NCBI GenBank assembly: GCA_013821025.1
Contig: JACDHN010000115.1
Location: 1-7,785 of the forward strand
From: Acidimicrobiia bacterium
Lineage (GTDB): Bacteria > Actinomycetota > Acidimicrobiia > Acidimicrobiales > Ilumatobacteraceae
DNA: 7,785 bases
Reading direction: 5' to 3'
The position numbers and the translations under genes were made by a program. Under the pieces are notes generated by a model. That model was not told the DNA's origin, did no database searches, and was given only the letters and a program-made list of their open reading frames with translations. Positions 1-5,495 of this stretch are shown in pieces. The number at the start of each line of letters is the position of its first letter. Position 1 is the stretch's first letter.

Positions 1-192
1 ATCGAGAACGTCATCGGGGACGGCTGGTCACCTGGCGAGCGCTTCTTCCCCGGTTTGGTGTTGCGGGCCGTCATCAGCCCGGACGCGGCGGCGATCTCAG
101 CCGGCCGAGCCCTTGTCACGCTGTCGCTCTACGGTGCTGTCGCTGTCGCCGTCGCCGGCATCGCACTCTCCCGCCGAGACATCACATCCTGA
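1..192 (+). CDS. ABC-2-type transporter permease, C-terminal fragment
   Basis: The frame is open from the left edge and ends at TGA 190-192, giving 63 residues; the start lies outside the window. Residues about 15-60 include a polar stretch with F-F-P-G, a short linker, then a strongly hydrophobic helix rich in Val, Ala and Leu (about 41-56) closed by an S-R-R-D-I tail. A last membrane helix followed by a short basic R-R-D tail is typical of ABC-2 family permeases, which form the membrane channel of ABC exporters. The fragment is too short to name a substrate. The neighbouring cytochrome c and SCO1 genes make a link to copper or oxidase maturation conceivable (NosY-like permeases occur in such places), but nothing in these residues shows that. 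Its stop overlaps the stop end of the opposing small gene by 11 bp. Confidence 0.55.
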   Translation: MENVIGDGWSPGERFFPGLVLRAVISPDAAAISAGRALVTLSLYGAVAVAVAGIALSRRDITS

Positions 193-448
193 CCGCCGGC
201 GTAGCTCCCCGCTCCCCGTGGAACTGATCTGGTTGCCGACCCCGGCGCTGGACTTGGCCGCTACGGACACCGCCACATCGAGCGGCCGATAGCACCGTGA
301 GCCCGATCAACCCGAACAGACCGGTCTTGTCGCTGTCCTCCTTGGCAGCCCTTTCTTCCTGCGCCGGCGCCTCCTGCGCATCTGCCACCGAAGCTGTTCC
401 GAGTAGTAGAACACCGGCCACGGCCGGCGCTGCGAGCATCTTCTTCAT
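182..448 (-). CDS. Small secreted protein with GxxGxxG segment
   Basis: An 88-residue protein starting at ATG 448, chosen because a GGGAGG Shine-Dalgarno lies 8 bases upstream; a longer frame from 520 lacks this and would put 24 polar residues before the signal peptide. Residues 1-25 (MKKMLAAPAVAGVLLLGTAS...) form a classic Sec signal peptide with an A-D-A cleavage site near 23-25. A short acidic/Gln/Ala-rich region follows, then D-K-T-G-L-F-G-L-I-G-L, resembling the glycine-spaced C-terminal segment of small actinobacterial WGxxGxxG-type proteins. In that family as I recall it, more Gly/Leu repeats and an Arg-rich tail follow. Here the sequence changes abruptly to a Cys/Arg/Gln-rich tail with weaker GC3 bias, so the C-terminus may be frameshifted. 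Function unknown; exported or membrane-anchored location inferred. Confidence 0.55.
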   Translation of the reverse strand: MKKMLAAPAVAGVLLLGTASVADAQEAPAQEERAAKEDSDKTGLFGLIGLTVLSAARCGGVRSGQVQRRGRQPDQFHGERGATPAVRM

Positions 449-456
449 TGTTGGGT

Positions 457-462
457 CCTCCC
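457..462 (-). promoter_or_regulatory. Shine-Dalgarno of the small secreted protein gene
   Basis: Read on the minus strand this is GGGAGG, 8 bases before ATG 448. It decides the start of the small secreted protein gene against the longer frame opening at 520. Confidence 0.6.
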
Positions 463-544
463 GTTTCGGGGTTGGGTGTACAACCAGCGCCACCCATACC
501 CACGTCCTTGAGGACCGCAAGCGTCAAATTCGCCAGCAGGGTCA

Positions 545-558
545 CCTCGGTGCCGAGG
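545..558. repeat. Inverted repeat upstream of the cytochrome c gene
   Basis: CCTCGG-TG-CCGAGG is a perfect inverted repeat with 6-bp arms and a 2-base centre, lying 35 bases before the chosen cytochrome c start (593) and immediately before an alternative GTG at 560. It sits in the 144-base gap between the minus-strand secreted-protein gene and the cytochrome c gene, where a regulator could bind. A second, weaker repeat GTCCT-TG-AGGAC lies at 504-515. The tight centre argues against an RNA hairpin and there is no T-run, so it is not a terminator. At this GC content it could be chance. Confidence 0.35.
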
Positions 559-592
559 CGTGGTAGAGCGGGCGGGCTGCCAGACTGCAGGC

Positions 593-988
593 GTGGCGGG
601 AAGAGTGCTGGTGGCCGAAGCGGTGGCACTGGTCGTCATGCTTGCTGCCTGTGGCGGCGGTGGGAAGGACGGCGCCGAGCTGTCCGAGCAGGCGGCCGCC
701 GGCCGCACGCTCGCACTGAGGAGCGGCTGCGCCTCGTGCCACGGCGAGGACGGCGCTGGCGACGTCGGCCCGCCGTTCATCGGGCTCTATGGCACGAACG
801 TCGAGCTCGCCGACGGCAGCACGGTCGTGGCCGACGATGCCTATCTGAGCCGGTCGATCACCGAACCTGGCGCCGAGAAGGTCGCAGGATTCGACGTCAA
901 CATGCCCACGAACGGGCTGACCGACGACGAGGTTGCCCAGATCGTGACGTGGATTCGCGAGCTCGGTCCCAAGGAGCCCGGGTCGTGA
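593..988 (+). CDS. Mono-haem cytochrome c lipoprotein, COX2 haem-domain-like
   Basis: A 131-residue class I cytochrome c predicted to sit on the outer face of the membrane and pass electrons. From GTG 593, Arg4 and a hydrophobic core (5-19) lead into a lipobox M-L-A-A-C with Cys20 as the lipidation site, then a Gly-rich linker. The haem site is C46-A-S-C49-H50; Met104 in N-M-P-T-N is the likely axial ligand. G-P-P-F-I-G-L-Y-G, the A-D-G-S-T-V-V-A-D-D-A-Y-L stretch, and T-E-P-G-A-E-K-V-A-G-F closely resemble the cytochrome domain fused to subunit II of caa3-type oxidases, but no CuA domain precedes it here. The start is uncertain: GTG 560 and GTG 605 are also possible and no Shine-Dalgarno is clear. 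Its stop overlaps the SCO1 start by 4 bp (GTGA), so the two are probably cotranscribed and may serve the same oxidase. Confidence 0.85.
   Translation: MAGRVLVAEAVALVVMLAACGGGGKDGAELSEQAAAGRTLALRSGCASCHGEDGAGDVGPPFIGLYGTNVELADGSTVVADDAYLSRSITEPGAEKVAGFDVNMPTNGLTDDEVAQIVTWIRELGPKEPGS
971..976 (+). promoter_or_regulatory. Shine-Dalgarno inside cytochrome c gene for SCO1
   Basis: AAGGAG lies 8 bases before GTG 985, within the last codons of the cytochrome c gene. It supports a translationally coupled SCO1 start at 985 and rules out the much longer open frame that extends back to 448. Confidence 0.6.
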
Positions 989-1647
989 CCACCCACGTGA
1001 CCAGGCGGATGGCCACTCTCGTCGTCACGGCGTTGGCGCTGGCCTCGTGCGGCGGCGGTGGTGGCGACGACGCCGACGGTCCTGACGTCGTAGGTCCCGA
1101 CGTCAACGGTGCCGAGCCCGGGGACAGCCCGACGGTCGGTTACCAGCTCCAGCCGGCCCCCGACGTGGGCTCGGTCCGGCTGCCCGACCTCGCCGACGGG
1201 GGACGACCGTTCGCCTTCCGGGCGGAGCCCGACTCGTTGCTGCTCGTGTTCTTTGGCTTCACGAACTGCCCCGACGTCTGCCCGACGACCATGGCGAACG
1301 TGAAGTTCGCCCTCGGCAAGCTCGACGACACCGCAGCCCGGATCGACGTGGCGATGGTGACGGTCGATCCAGGGCGTGACATCGAGACCCTTCCCGGCTA
1401 CGTGTCCGACTTCGTGCCTGGGGCGCATGCCCTCGGCACGGCCAACCGTGACGAGCTGCTCGCGGCCACCAATGCCTTCGGTGCCAGCTTCACGATCGGC
1501 ACCACGCCCGAAGGGGGTGTCGACGTGGGCCACACCCCGTATCTGTACGGCGTCGATGACGACGGCAAGGTGGCGATCACGTGGAGCAACGAGGTGTCGT
1601 CAGACGACCTCGTAGACGACATTCGCTTCGTCCTGGGCGAAACCTGA
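985..1647 (+). CDS. SCO1/SenC family copper chaperone lipoprotein
   Basis: A 220-residue protein of the SCO family, which binds copper and helps assemble the CuA site of cytochrome oxidase (or related cuproenzymes) outside the membrane. Residues 5-22 form a lipoprotein signal: R7-R8, a hydrophobic core, and A-L-A-S-C with Cys22 lipidated, then a Gly/Asp-rich linker to about 50. The thioredoxin-like fold follows: F-F-G-F-T-N-C95-P-D-V-C99-P, V-T-V-D-P-G-R-D at 125-132, and His183 in V-G-H-T-P-Y. Cys95, Cys99 and His183 are the known metal ligands of the family, so the protein looks functional. Length is usual. GTG 985 is preferred for its AAGGAG site and its GTGA overlap with the cytochrome c gene. 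The convergent neighbour is the remnant of another copper chaperone, PCu(A)C, which fits a copper-delivery role. Confidence 0.92.
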   Translation: MTTHVTRRMATLVVTALALASCGGGGGDDADGPDVVGPDVNGAEPGDSPTVGYQLQPAPDVGSVRLPDLADGGRPFAFRAEPDSLLLVFFGFTNCPDVCPTTMANVKFALGKLDDTAARIDVAMVTVDPGRDIETLPGYVSDFVPGAHALGTANRDELLAATNAFGASFTIGTTPEGGVDVGHTPYLYGVDDDGKVAITWSNEVSSDDLVDDIRFVLGET

Positions 1648-1651
1648 TCGA

Positions 1652-1937
1652 CTATTCGCCTGGCGCGGTGTCGCTGACCTCCACGGTCACGACCTGGTCG
1701 GGCTGGGACTCGAGGTCGAGCGTTACCTCGAATCAATCGCCCATCTGCAGTGGCGCCGCCAGGTCGATGAGCATGACGTGGGTGCCGCCGGGCGCCAACT
1801 CGACTAATTCGCCTGCCGGGATCTCGACAGCATCGACGCAGTCCCTCGGTCGTTCCGTCCGAGCACGCCGCCGACACGCAGAGGAGCACGACGACAGCCG
1901 CGGGCATGGGTCGAAGGAGGTGTGTCAGCGGTTCCAC
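1652..1937 (-). pseudogene. Broken PCu(A)C copper-chaperone gene
   Basis: The 5' part, from GTG 1937 (overlapping the map stop by 13 bp) or ATG 1907, encodes a lipoprotein signal M-P-A-A-V-V-V-L-L-C-V-S-A-A-C-S-D-G. Past about 1843 this frame becomes Arg/Cys-rich nonsense. In another minus-strand frame from 1843 the text becomes V-D-A-V-E-I-P-A-G-E-L-V-E-L-A-P-G-G-T-H-V-M-L-I-D-L, the hallmark C-terminal half of the PCu(A)C (DUF461) family. It is interrupted by TGA at 1733-1735, then continues in the same frame as F-E-V-T-L-D-L-E-S-Q-P-D-Q-V-V-T-V-E-V to TAG 1652-1654. The first half of the domain, with the early His and Met copper ligands, is missing; only the HxM pair (1772-1780) remains. 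So there is an internal deletion, a frame change and a nonsense codon. Intact members carry copper to oxidase CuA together with SCO1, its convergent neighbour. Confidence 0.85.
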
Positions 1938-2908
1938 GGGGCGGCCGGCGACACGGCGCCCCCGCCCCCGGTGAGCACATCGGCTCCGTCGTCGGTCACG
2001 AGGATCGTGTGCTCGAACTGCGCCGTGCGACTGCCGTCGGCGGTGACAGCGGTCCACCCGTCGTCCCACATTCGGTGCTGCCAGGCGCCGAGCGAGATCA
2101 TCGGTTCGATGGTGAACGTCATCCCGGGGCGCATCGTCAACGAGGCCTGGGAGTTGTAATAGTGCAGCACCTGGATGTCGCCGTGGAACTGCTCACCGAT
2201 GCCATGGCCGATGAACGCCCGCACGACGCCGTACTGGTGCTTGTGAGCATGGTCCTCGATGGCGCGCCCGATGTCGCTGATCGGACGTCCGGGCGCCACG
2301 GCCTCGATCCCGAGCCACGTGCATTCCTCGGTCACCGCCACGAGCTGGCGGCTGACCGGGTCGACATCGCCCACGAAGAACGTGGCGTTCGTGTCGCCGT
2401 GGACACCACCGACGTACGCCGTGACGTCGATGTTGACGATGTCGCCTTCGACGAGTGCCCGCGAGTCGGGGATGCCGTGGCAGATCACCTCGTTGACCGA
2501 CGTGCACACGCTCTTCGGATAGCCCTGATAGTTGAGAGGTGACGGGTAGGCGTCACGCTCGATGTGCAGCTGGTGGACGTACTCGTCGAGCTGCTCGGTC
2601 GTGACACCAGGGTCAACGGCCTCGCCGGCCAGGCGAAGGATCTCGCCAGCCATCTTGCCGGCCACGCGCATCCTCTCGATGACGTCGGGCGACTTGACGT
2701 TCGATTCGTCGAGCGAGAACACCTCGCCGGTGCCGGCGTACGGCGGACGACCGATGTGCTCGGGGACCGTTCGCATCGGCGACACGAGCCCGGGCAGCAC
2801 CCGGCCCTCGGTACGGCGGTGGCAGCGCTTGTACTTTCGTCCACTGCCGCACCAGCAAGGGTCGTTGGACTGAGGCAACGTGGACGGGGGAGTGGTCATC
2901 GTCTCCAT
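1925..2908 (-). CDS. map: Type I methionine aminopeptidase with SEC-C zinc motif
   Basis: A cytoplasmic metalloprotease that removes the initiator methionine from new proteins. From ATG 2908 it has 327 residues. An N-terminal SEC-C motif (C18-W-C20-G-S-G...C29-H30) probably binds zinc and may help ribosome association, as in other actinobacterial long-form enzymes. A linker with P-P-Y follows, then the pita-bread catalytic domain from about 75. Metal ligands are all visible: Asp161 (N-I-D-V), Asp172 (H-G-D-T), His235 (G-H-G-I-G), Glu268 (T-I-E-P-M) and Glu299 (F-E-H-T); His144 (C-H-G-I-P-D) is the substrate-binding histidine. Starts at GTG 2929, ATG 2908 and ATG 2899 are all in frame. I favour 2908 because TATCCT lies 9 bases upstream; a purine-rich GGGGAGG between them would instead suit 2899. 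The PCu(A)C remnant follows directly downstream. Confidence 0.93.
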   Translation of the reverse strand: METMTTPPSTLPQSNDPCWCGSGRKYKRCHRRTEGRVLPGLVSPMRTVPEHIGRPPYAGTGEVFSLDESNVKSPDVIERMRVAGKMAGEILRLAGEAVDPGVTTEQLDEYVHQLHIERDAYPSPLNYQGYPKSVCTSVNEVICHGIPDSRALVEGDIVNIDVTAYVGGVHGDTNATFFVGDVDPVSRQLVAVTEECTWLGIEAVAPGRPISDIGRAIEDHAHKHQYGVVRAFIGHGIGEQFHGDIQVLHYYNSQASLTMRPGMTFTIEPMISLGAWQHRMWDDGWTAVTADGSRTAQFEHTILVTDDGADVLTGGGGAVSPAAPWNR

Positions 2909-2923
2909 GCCCTCCCCAGGATA
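2909..2923 (-). promoter_or_regulatory. Possible -10 element of map
   Basis: On the minus strand TATCCT (2918-2923) lies 9 bases before ATG 2908, so a transcript would begin at or a few bases before the start codon. No good -35 hexamer is visible about 17 bases upstream. The GGGGAGG between the two could instead be a Shine-Dalgarno for ATG 2899, so the assignment is tentative. Confidence 0.35.
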
Positions 2924-2974
2924 CGTCACCCGACGTCACTCGCCGACCCGAACGAGGCCACCAGCGCAGCCTTC

Positions 2975-2987
2975 TACACTCCCGGCC
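2975..2987 (+). promoter_or_regulatory. Likely leaderless promoter of prepilin peptidase
   Basis: TACACT (2975-2980) followed by 7 bases and then GTG 2988 is the classic geometry of actinobacterial leaderless genes, where the -10 places transcription start on the first base of the start codon. There is no Shine-Dalgarno before this GTG, which agrees. No -35 is evident. Confidence 0.5.
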
Positions 2988-3581
2988 GTGACGGCCAGCG
3001 TGGGCGACCGGGGATGGACGTCGTTGCAGTCGCTGACGCCGGCGGGCCGCCTGGCCGTCCTGGCGCTCGGCACCGGAGCGGTCGTGGCCAGCGGGGCGTG
3101 GGTGCCGGTGACATGGCGCGCCATCGGGCTCGCCGTAGCACTCGGGACGATGGCATGGGCGGCGCTGATCGATCTGACCGAACGCCGACTCCCGAACGAG
3201 TTGGCCCTGCTGGCCGCCGGCACCGTGGCGGCGACGGCCGTCGCCGTGACGATCGCTCAGGGCTTCGACGTGGGGAGCGACGTGGCCGTCTCCGCCGTTG
3301 CCGGCGCAGCGCTGTTCGGCGGCCCGATGCTCGTGCTGCACCTGCTGTCGCCGGGCGGGATGGGCTTCGGCGACGTAAAGGCGGGCGTTGTGCTGGGGGG
3401 CGCCATCGGCCTGATCGACGCTTGGTCGTGCCTCGTCGGCCTGTTCGTCGGCTCGGCGCTCACCGCGCTGCTGGGAGTCGTTGGGCGCCGCCGCGCTGTG
3501 GCGTTCGGGCCCGGGCTCGTGGCCGGCGCCGAAGTGGCCCTCGTCGTTGCCCGCCTCCGAGGCCTCTCCCCAGTCAACTGA
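2988..3581 (+). CDS. Prepilin peptidase, family A24, short form
   Basis: An integral membrane aspartic protease of the type IV prepilin peptidase family, which cleaves leader peptides of pilin-like proteins at the cytoplasmic face. From GTG 2988 it has 197 residues and about six hydrophobic segments (roughly 20-38, 44-61, 70-90, 97-120, 131-160 and 172-190). The two catalytic aspartates are visible: Asp62 in A-L-I-D-L-T-E-R-R-L-P-N and Asp129 in G-M-G-F-G-D-V-K-A-G, plus the usual F-G-P-G-L late motif. The N-terminal methyltransferase domain of full-length PilD is absent, as in other short actinobacterial and archaeal-type enzymes. The frame is open back to 2880, but that part overlaps map and is Arg/Pro-rich without a start signal; the TACACT 7 bases before GTG 2988 decides the start. 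No pilin or secretion gene lies in the window, so its substrates are unknown. Confidence 0.88.
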   Translation: MTASVGDRGWTSLQSLTPAGRLAVLALGTGAVVASGAWVPVTWRAIGLAVALGTMAWAALIDLTERRLPNELALLAAGTVAATAVAVTIAQGFDVGSDVAVSAVAGAALFGGPMLVLHLLSPGGMGFGDVKAGVVLGGAIGLIDAWSCLVGLFVGSALTALLGVVGRRRAVAFGPGLVAGAEVALVVARLRGLSPVN

Positions 3582-3589
3582 GCGGGGGT

Positions 3590-3603
3590 TAGGGTGGCGG
3601 CGT
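3590..3603 (+). promoter_or_regulatory. Possible leaderless promoter of paaA
   Basis: TAGGGT (3590-3595) lies 8 bases before ATG 3604, a spacing compatible with a transcript starting at the ATG. No Shine-Dalgarno or convincing -35 is seen. The 22-base gap after the prepilin peptidase gene also permits read-through from it. Confidence 0.4.
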
Positions 3604-4530
3604 ATGGGACGGTCGTGGGGGACGCTGGCCGAGTTCGACGCGTTCGTGGCTGACGGCGGCATCGTCGAGCCGATCGACGACATGCCCGATGAATATCGCC
3701 AGGCCGTGTTCCGGTTCATCGAGCTGCACGCAAACTCCGAGCTGATGGGCGGACTCACGGAGCGGGACTGGATCCCGAGGGCGCCGGGGCTGCGGCGCAA
3801 GATGGCCGTGCTGGCCAAGACCCAGGACGAGATCGGGCACGCCCACCTGCTGTACATGGTGGCCGGCGACCTCGGCATGAAGACGCGCACCGAGATGCTG
3901 GAAGACTTGTTCGCCGGACGGGGGCGCTTTCACAACGTGTTCCACTACCAGGCCGTCACGTGGGCCGACCAGGTGGCGATCGCCTACCTCGTCGATGCCG
4001 GCGCCCTGATCTCCCAGCAGGCCGTGTTCAAGCAGTGTTCGTACGGGCCGTATCGGCGCATCCTGCGGCGCATCATCGCCGAGGAGGGCTTCCACATGCG
4101 CCACGGCGAGGAGATGCTGCTGACGTTCGCAGAGGGGACGACCACCCAGCGCCGGATGTTCGCAGAGGCGCTCGACCGGTGGTGGTGGCCGACGCTGCAC
4201 ATGTTCGGGCCGCCGTCCAAGCCCGACGACGTCCTGGCGCGCTGGCGCATCAAGTCCGAGCGCAACGAGGACCTGCGCGACAAGTTCGTGCAGAAGTACG
4301 CAACGCTGCTCGACAGCTACGGCTTCACGCCACCCGACCCGGAGCTGCGCCGCGATCCCGACACGGGGCGATGGGTGACGGGGGAGATCGACTGGGAGCC
4401 GCTGAAGGCCACGCTGTCCAACCTCGGCCCCGACAGCGCCCGGCGCGTCGCCGACGCCGCCACGCATTGGGCTGACAGCCGCTGGGTGCGTGAGGCGCTG
4501 GAATCCGTGGCGGCAGGGGTCGCCGCATGA
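3604..4530 (+). CDS. paaA: Phenylacetyl-CoA epoxidase catalytic subunit PaaA
   Basis: PaaA is the di-iron oxygenase subunit of the complex that converts phenylacetyl-CoA to its 1,2-epoxide, the first ring-activating step of aerobic phenylacetate breakdown. The 308 residues match the family's usual length. Ferritin-like ligand motifs are present: Glu46 in N-S-E-L-M-G-G, E76-I-G-H79 in K-T-Q-D-E-I-G-H-A, an acidic residue on helix three (probably Asp131 in Y-L-V-D-A-G), and E161-G-F-H164 in A-E-E-G-F-H-M-R-H-G. Other strong family markers are F-K-Q-C-S-Y-G-P-Y, the W-W-W-P motif, F-G-P-P-S, and the C-terminal W-R-I-K...N-E-D-L-R-D-K-F-V and G-E-I-D-W sequences. The frame extends back to 3481 inside the prepilin peptidase gene, but ATG 3604 begins the conserved protein and has a -10-like hexamer just before it. 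Its end overlaps paaD by ATGA. Confidence 0.95.
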   Translation: MGRSWGTLAEFDAFVADGGIVEPIDDMPDEYRQAVFRFIELHANSELMGGLTERDWIPRAPGLRRKMAVLAKTQDEIGHAHLLYMVAGDLGMKTRTEMLEDLFAGRGRFHNVFHYQAVTWADQVAIAYLVDAGALISQQAVFKQCSYGPYRRILRRIIAEEGFHMRHGEEMLLTFAEGTTTQRRMFAEALDRWWWPTLHMFGPPSKPDDVLARWRIKSERNEDLRDKFVQKYATLLDSYGFTPPDPELRRDPDTGRWVTGEIDWEPLKATLSNLGPDSARRVADAATHWADSRWVREALESVAAGVAA

Positions 4531-4994
4531 CCACCGGAACGGTTCCGACGGCGAGCGATGTGGTCGATGTCCTGGTCGGCGTCGACGACCCCGAGTATCC
4601 AGGCGTTTCGATCGTCGACCTCGGTCTCGTGGAGGCCGTGCGCGCAGGCGAGGACGGCCACGTCGAAGTGGACTTGATTCCCACGTTCCTCGGGTGTCCG
4701 GCACTCGAGTTCATTGCCACCGACGTGCGCAGGGCGCTGCAGCACGCCGGGTTCCTGCAACCAGTGGTGCGGTTCGTCGATCGTCCGGTGTGGACGACCT
4801 CGCGCATCACGGCGGCTGGACGCCGGCAACTCGCATCCGAGTTCACCGTGGCCGTGCGAGTCGGCCGGTCGGCGCCGCCCTGCCCGCACTGCGGGACGAT
4901 CGCGCTCGCGGAGACGTCACTGTTCGGCTCGATGCGCTGCCGCTCGATCAGCGAGTGCCAGGCGTGCGGCGAACGCGTCGAGATCGTCCGCTGA
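4527..4994 (+). CDS. paaD: Phenylacetyl-CoA epoxidase maturation protein PaaD
   Basis: PaaD is a MIP18/DUF59-family protein required for an active epoxidase, thought to act in iron-sulfur or metal-centre assembly rather than in catalysis. The 155 residues show the DUF59 signature D21-P-E-Y-P-G-V-S-I-V-D-L-G-L-V near the N-terminus, then P-T-F-L-G-C57-P with the conserved Cys. The PaaD-specific C-terminal ribbon has Cys119, Cys122, Cys138, Cys144 and Cys147 (C-P-H-C-G, S-L-F-G-S-M-R-C, C-Q-A-C-G). The ATGA overlap with paaA indicates translational coupling. In canonical clusters paaD follows paaC; here it follows paaA directly, with paaB and paaC displaced 1.8 kb downstream. Ending at 4994, it is followed by a 66-base gap with the marR promoter; no terminator is evident, so read-through into marR is possible. 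Confidence 0.92.
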   Translation: MTTGTVPTASDVVDVLVGVDDPEYPGVSIVDLGLVEAVRAGEDGHVEVDLIPTFLGCPALEFIATDVRRALQHAGFLQPVVRFVDRPVWTTSRITAAGRRQLASEFTVAVRVGRSAPPCPHCGTIALAETSLFGSMRCRSISECQACGERVEIVR

Positions 4995-5026
4995 CATCGC
5001 AGGAAGCCAGCCAGGGAATCGGACGT

Positions 5027-5054
5027 TTGGTTAGCCAGGCTAATGAGTTAGCCT
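5027..5054 (+). promoter_or_regulatory. Promoter of marR, probably leaderless
   Basis: TTGGTT (5027-5032) as -35, a 16-base spacer and TAGCCT (5049-5054) as -10 are followed by 6 bases and GTG 5061. This would give a leaderless or nearly leaderless marR transcript; no Shine-Dalgarno is visible. Both hexamers are partly inside the inverted repeats, so a bound repressor would block polymerase. Confidence 0.55.
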
Positions 5055-5055
5055 G
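5031..5055. promoter_or_regulatory. Candidate MarR operator: two overlapping inverted repeats
   Basis: Three half-sites alternate in orientation: TTAGCC (5031-5036), GGCTAA (5038-5043), TTAGCC (5048-5053). The first pair makes a 13-bp perfect palindrome with a 1-base centre. The second pair, extended, is CAGGCTAA-TGAG-TTAGCCTG (5036-5055), with perfect 8-bp arms and a 4-base centre. The array fills the -35/-10 spacer and covers the -10 of marR. MarR dimers typically bind such 13-20 bp palindromes near their own start, so autorepression by the adjacent gene product is the natural reading. No copy is seen near paaA or paaB. Confidence 0.65.
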
Positions 5056-5060
5056 ATGAT

Positions 5061-5495
5061 GTGGTCACTGACATCCGCTCTGATTCCGGGCTCGCCAGCT
5101 CGTTGCGTCTGAGCGTCATGCGGCTTGCCCGCCGTCTGCGCCACGAGCGCGGCGGTGACGACCTGAGCCTCAACCAGCTGGCCGTTCTCGGCACGCTGTC
5201 GCGCTGCGGTCCGCTGAGCGTGGGTGAGCTGGCCACGATCGAACGGGTCAAGCCGCCGTCGATGACCAGAACCGTCGGCAGTCTTGTCGATGCCGGTCTC
5301 GTGGAACGCCAGGCCCACGCCACCGACCGACGCCAGATCGTCGTCCACATCACAGAAGCCGCTCAGCACGTGCTCACCGCCGATCGCCGACGCCGCGACG
5401 CCTGGCTGGCCAGGCGACTCTGCGATCTCGATCCCGCTCAACGTGATCTGTTGCGCAAGGTGGCTCCGCTGCTTGACGAGTTGTCGAACACATGA
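5061..5495 (+). CDS. MarR family transcriptional regulator
   Basis: A 144-residue winged-helix DNA-binding protein, a probable ligand-responsive dimeric repressor. The N-terminal helix (11-29, L-A-S-S-L-R-L-S-V-M-R-L-A-R-R-L-R) and the C-terminal helices (about 107-142) would form the dimer interface. The winged helix spans about 36-98: S-L-N-Q-L-A-V-L-G-T-L, the S-V-G-E-L-A helix, recognition helix V-K-P-P-S-M-T-R-T-V-G-S-L-V-D-A-G-L-V, and a wing with T-D-R-R-Q, the usual D-x-R wing residues. GTG 5061 was chosen because a TAGCCT -10 lies 6 bases before it. The overlapping start of the MFS gene (ATGA) makes it a typical MarR-exporter pair. Whether it also senses phenylacetate, phenylacetyl-CoA or a toxic aromatic intermediate cannot be told from sequence; the position inside the paa genes makes it possible. 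Confidence 0.9.
   Translation: MVTDIRSDSGLASSLRLSVMRLARRLRHERGGDDLSLNQLAVLGTLSRCGPLSVGELATIERVKPPSMTRTVGSLVDAGLVERQAHATDRRQIVVHITEAAQHVLTADRRRRDAWLARRLCDLDPAQRDLLRKVAPLLDELSNT

Noticed and set aside
1..192. Naming the left-edge permease NosY
   Set aside because: Only 63 C-terminal residues are visible, and cytochrome c plus SCO1 as neighbours is not specific to nitrous oxide reductase loci.
522..527. TTGACG on the minus strand as a -35 for the small secreted protein gene
   Set aside because: The nearest -10-like hexamer (TATGGG) is about 23 bases away, too far for a normal promoter.
448..984. Long plus-strand open frame leading into SCO1
   Set aside because: The frame is open only because of high GC. 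It overlaps the cytochrome c gene out of frame, is Arg/Gly-rich, and SCO1 has a clear signal peptide and Shine-Dalgarno at 985.
1581..2159. 192-residue plus-strand open frame
   Set aside because: Opposite the PCu(A)C remnant and the end of map; Ser/Thr-rich product with no motif.
2564..3592. 342-residue plus-strand open frame
   Set aside because: Opposite map and out of frame with the prepilin peptidase; Arg/Gly-rich shadow.
2613..3890. 425-residue minus-strand open frame
   Set aside because: Antisense to the prepilin peptidase and paaA genes and overlapping map in another frame; no domain-like sequence.
3589..4704. 371-residue minus-strand open frame
   Set aside because: Antisense shadow of paaA and paaD; low-complexity Arg/His-rich product without family motifs.
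5036..5055. The marR inverted repeat as a terminator for paaAD
   Set aside because: Although it could fold, no T-run follows and it coincides with promoter elements; operator is the better reading.
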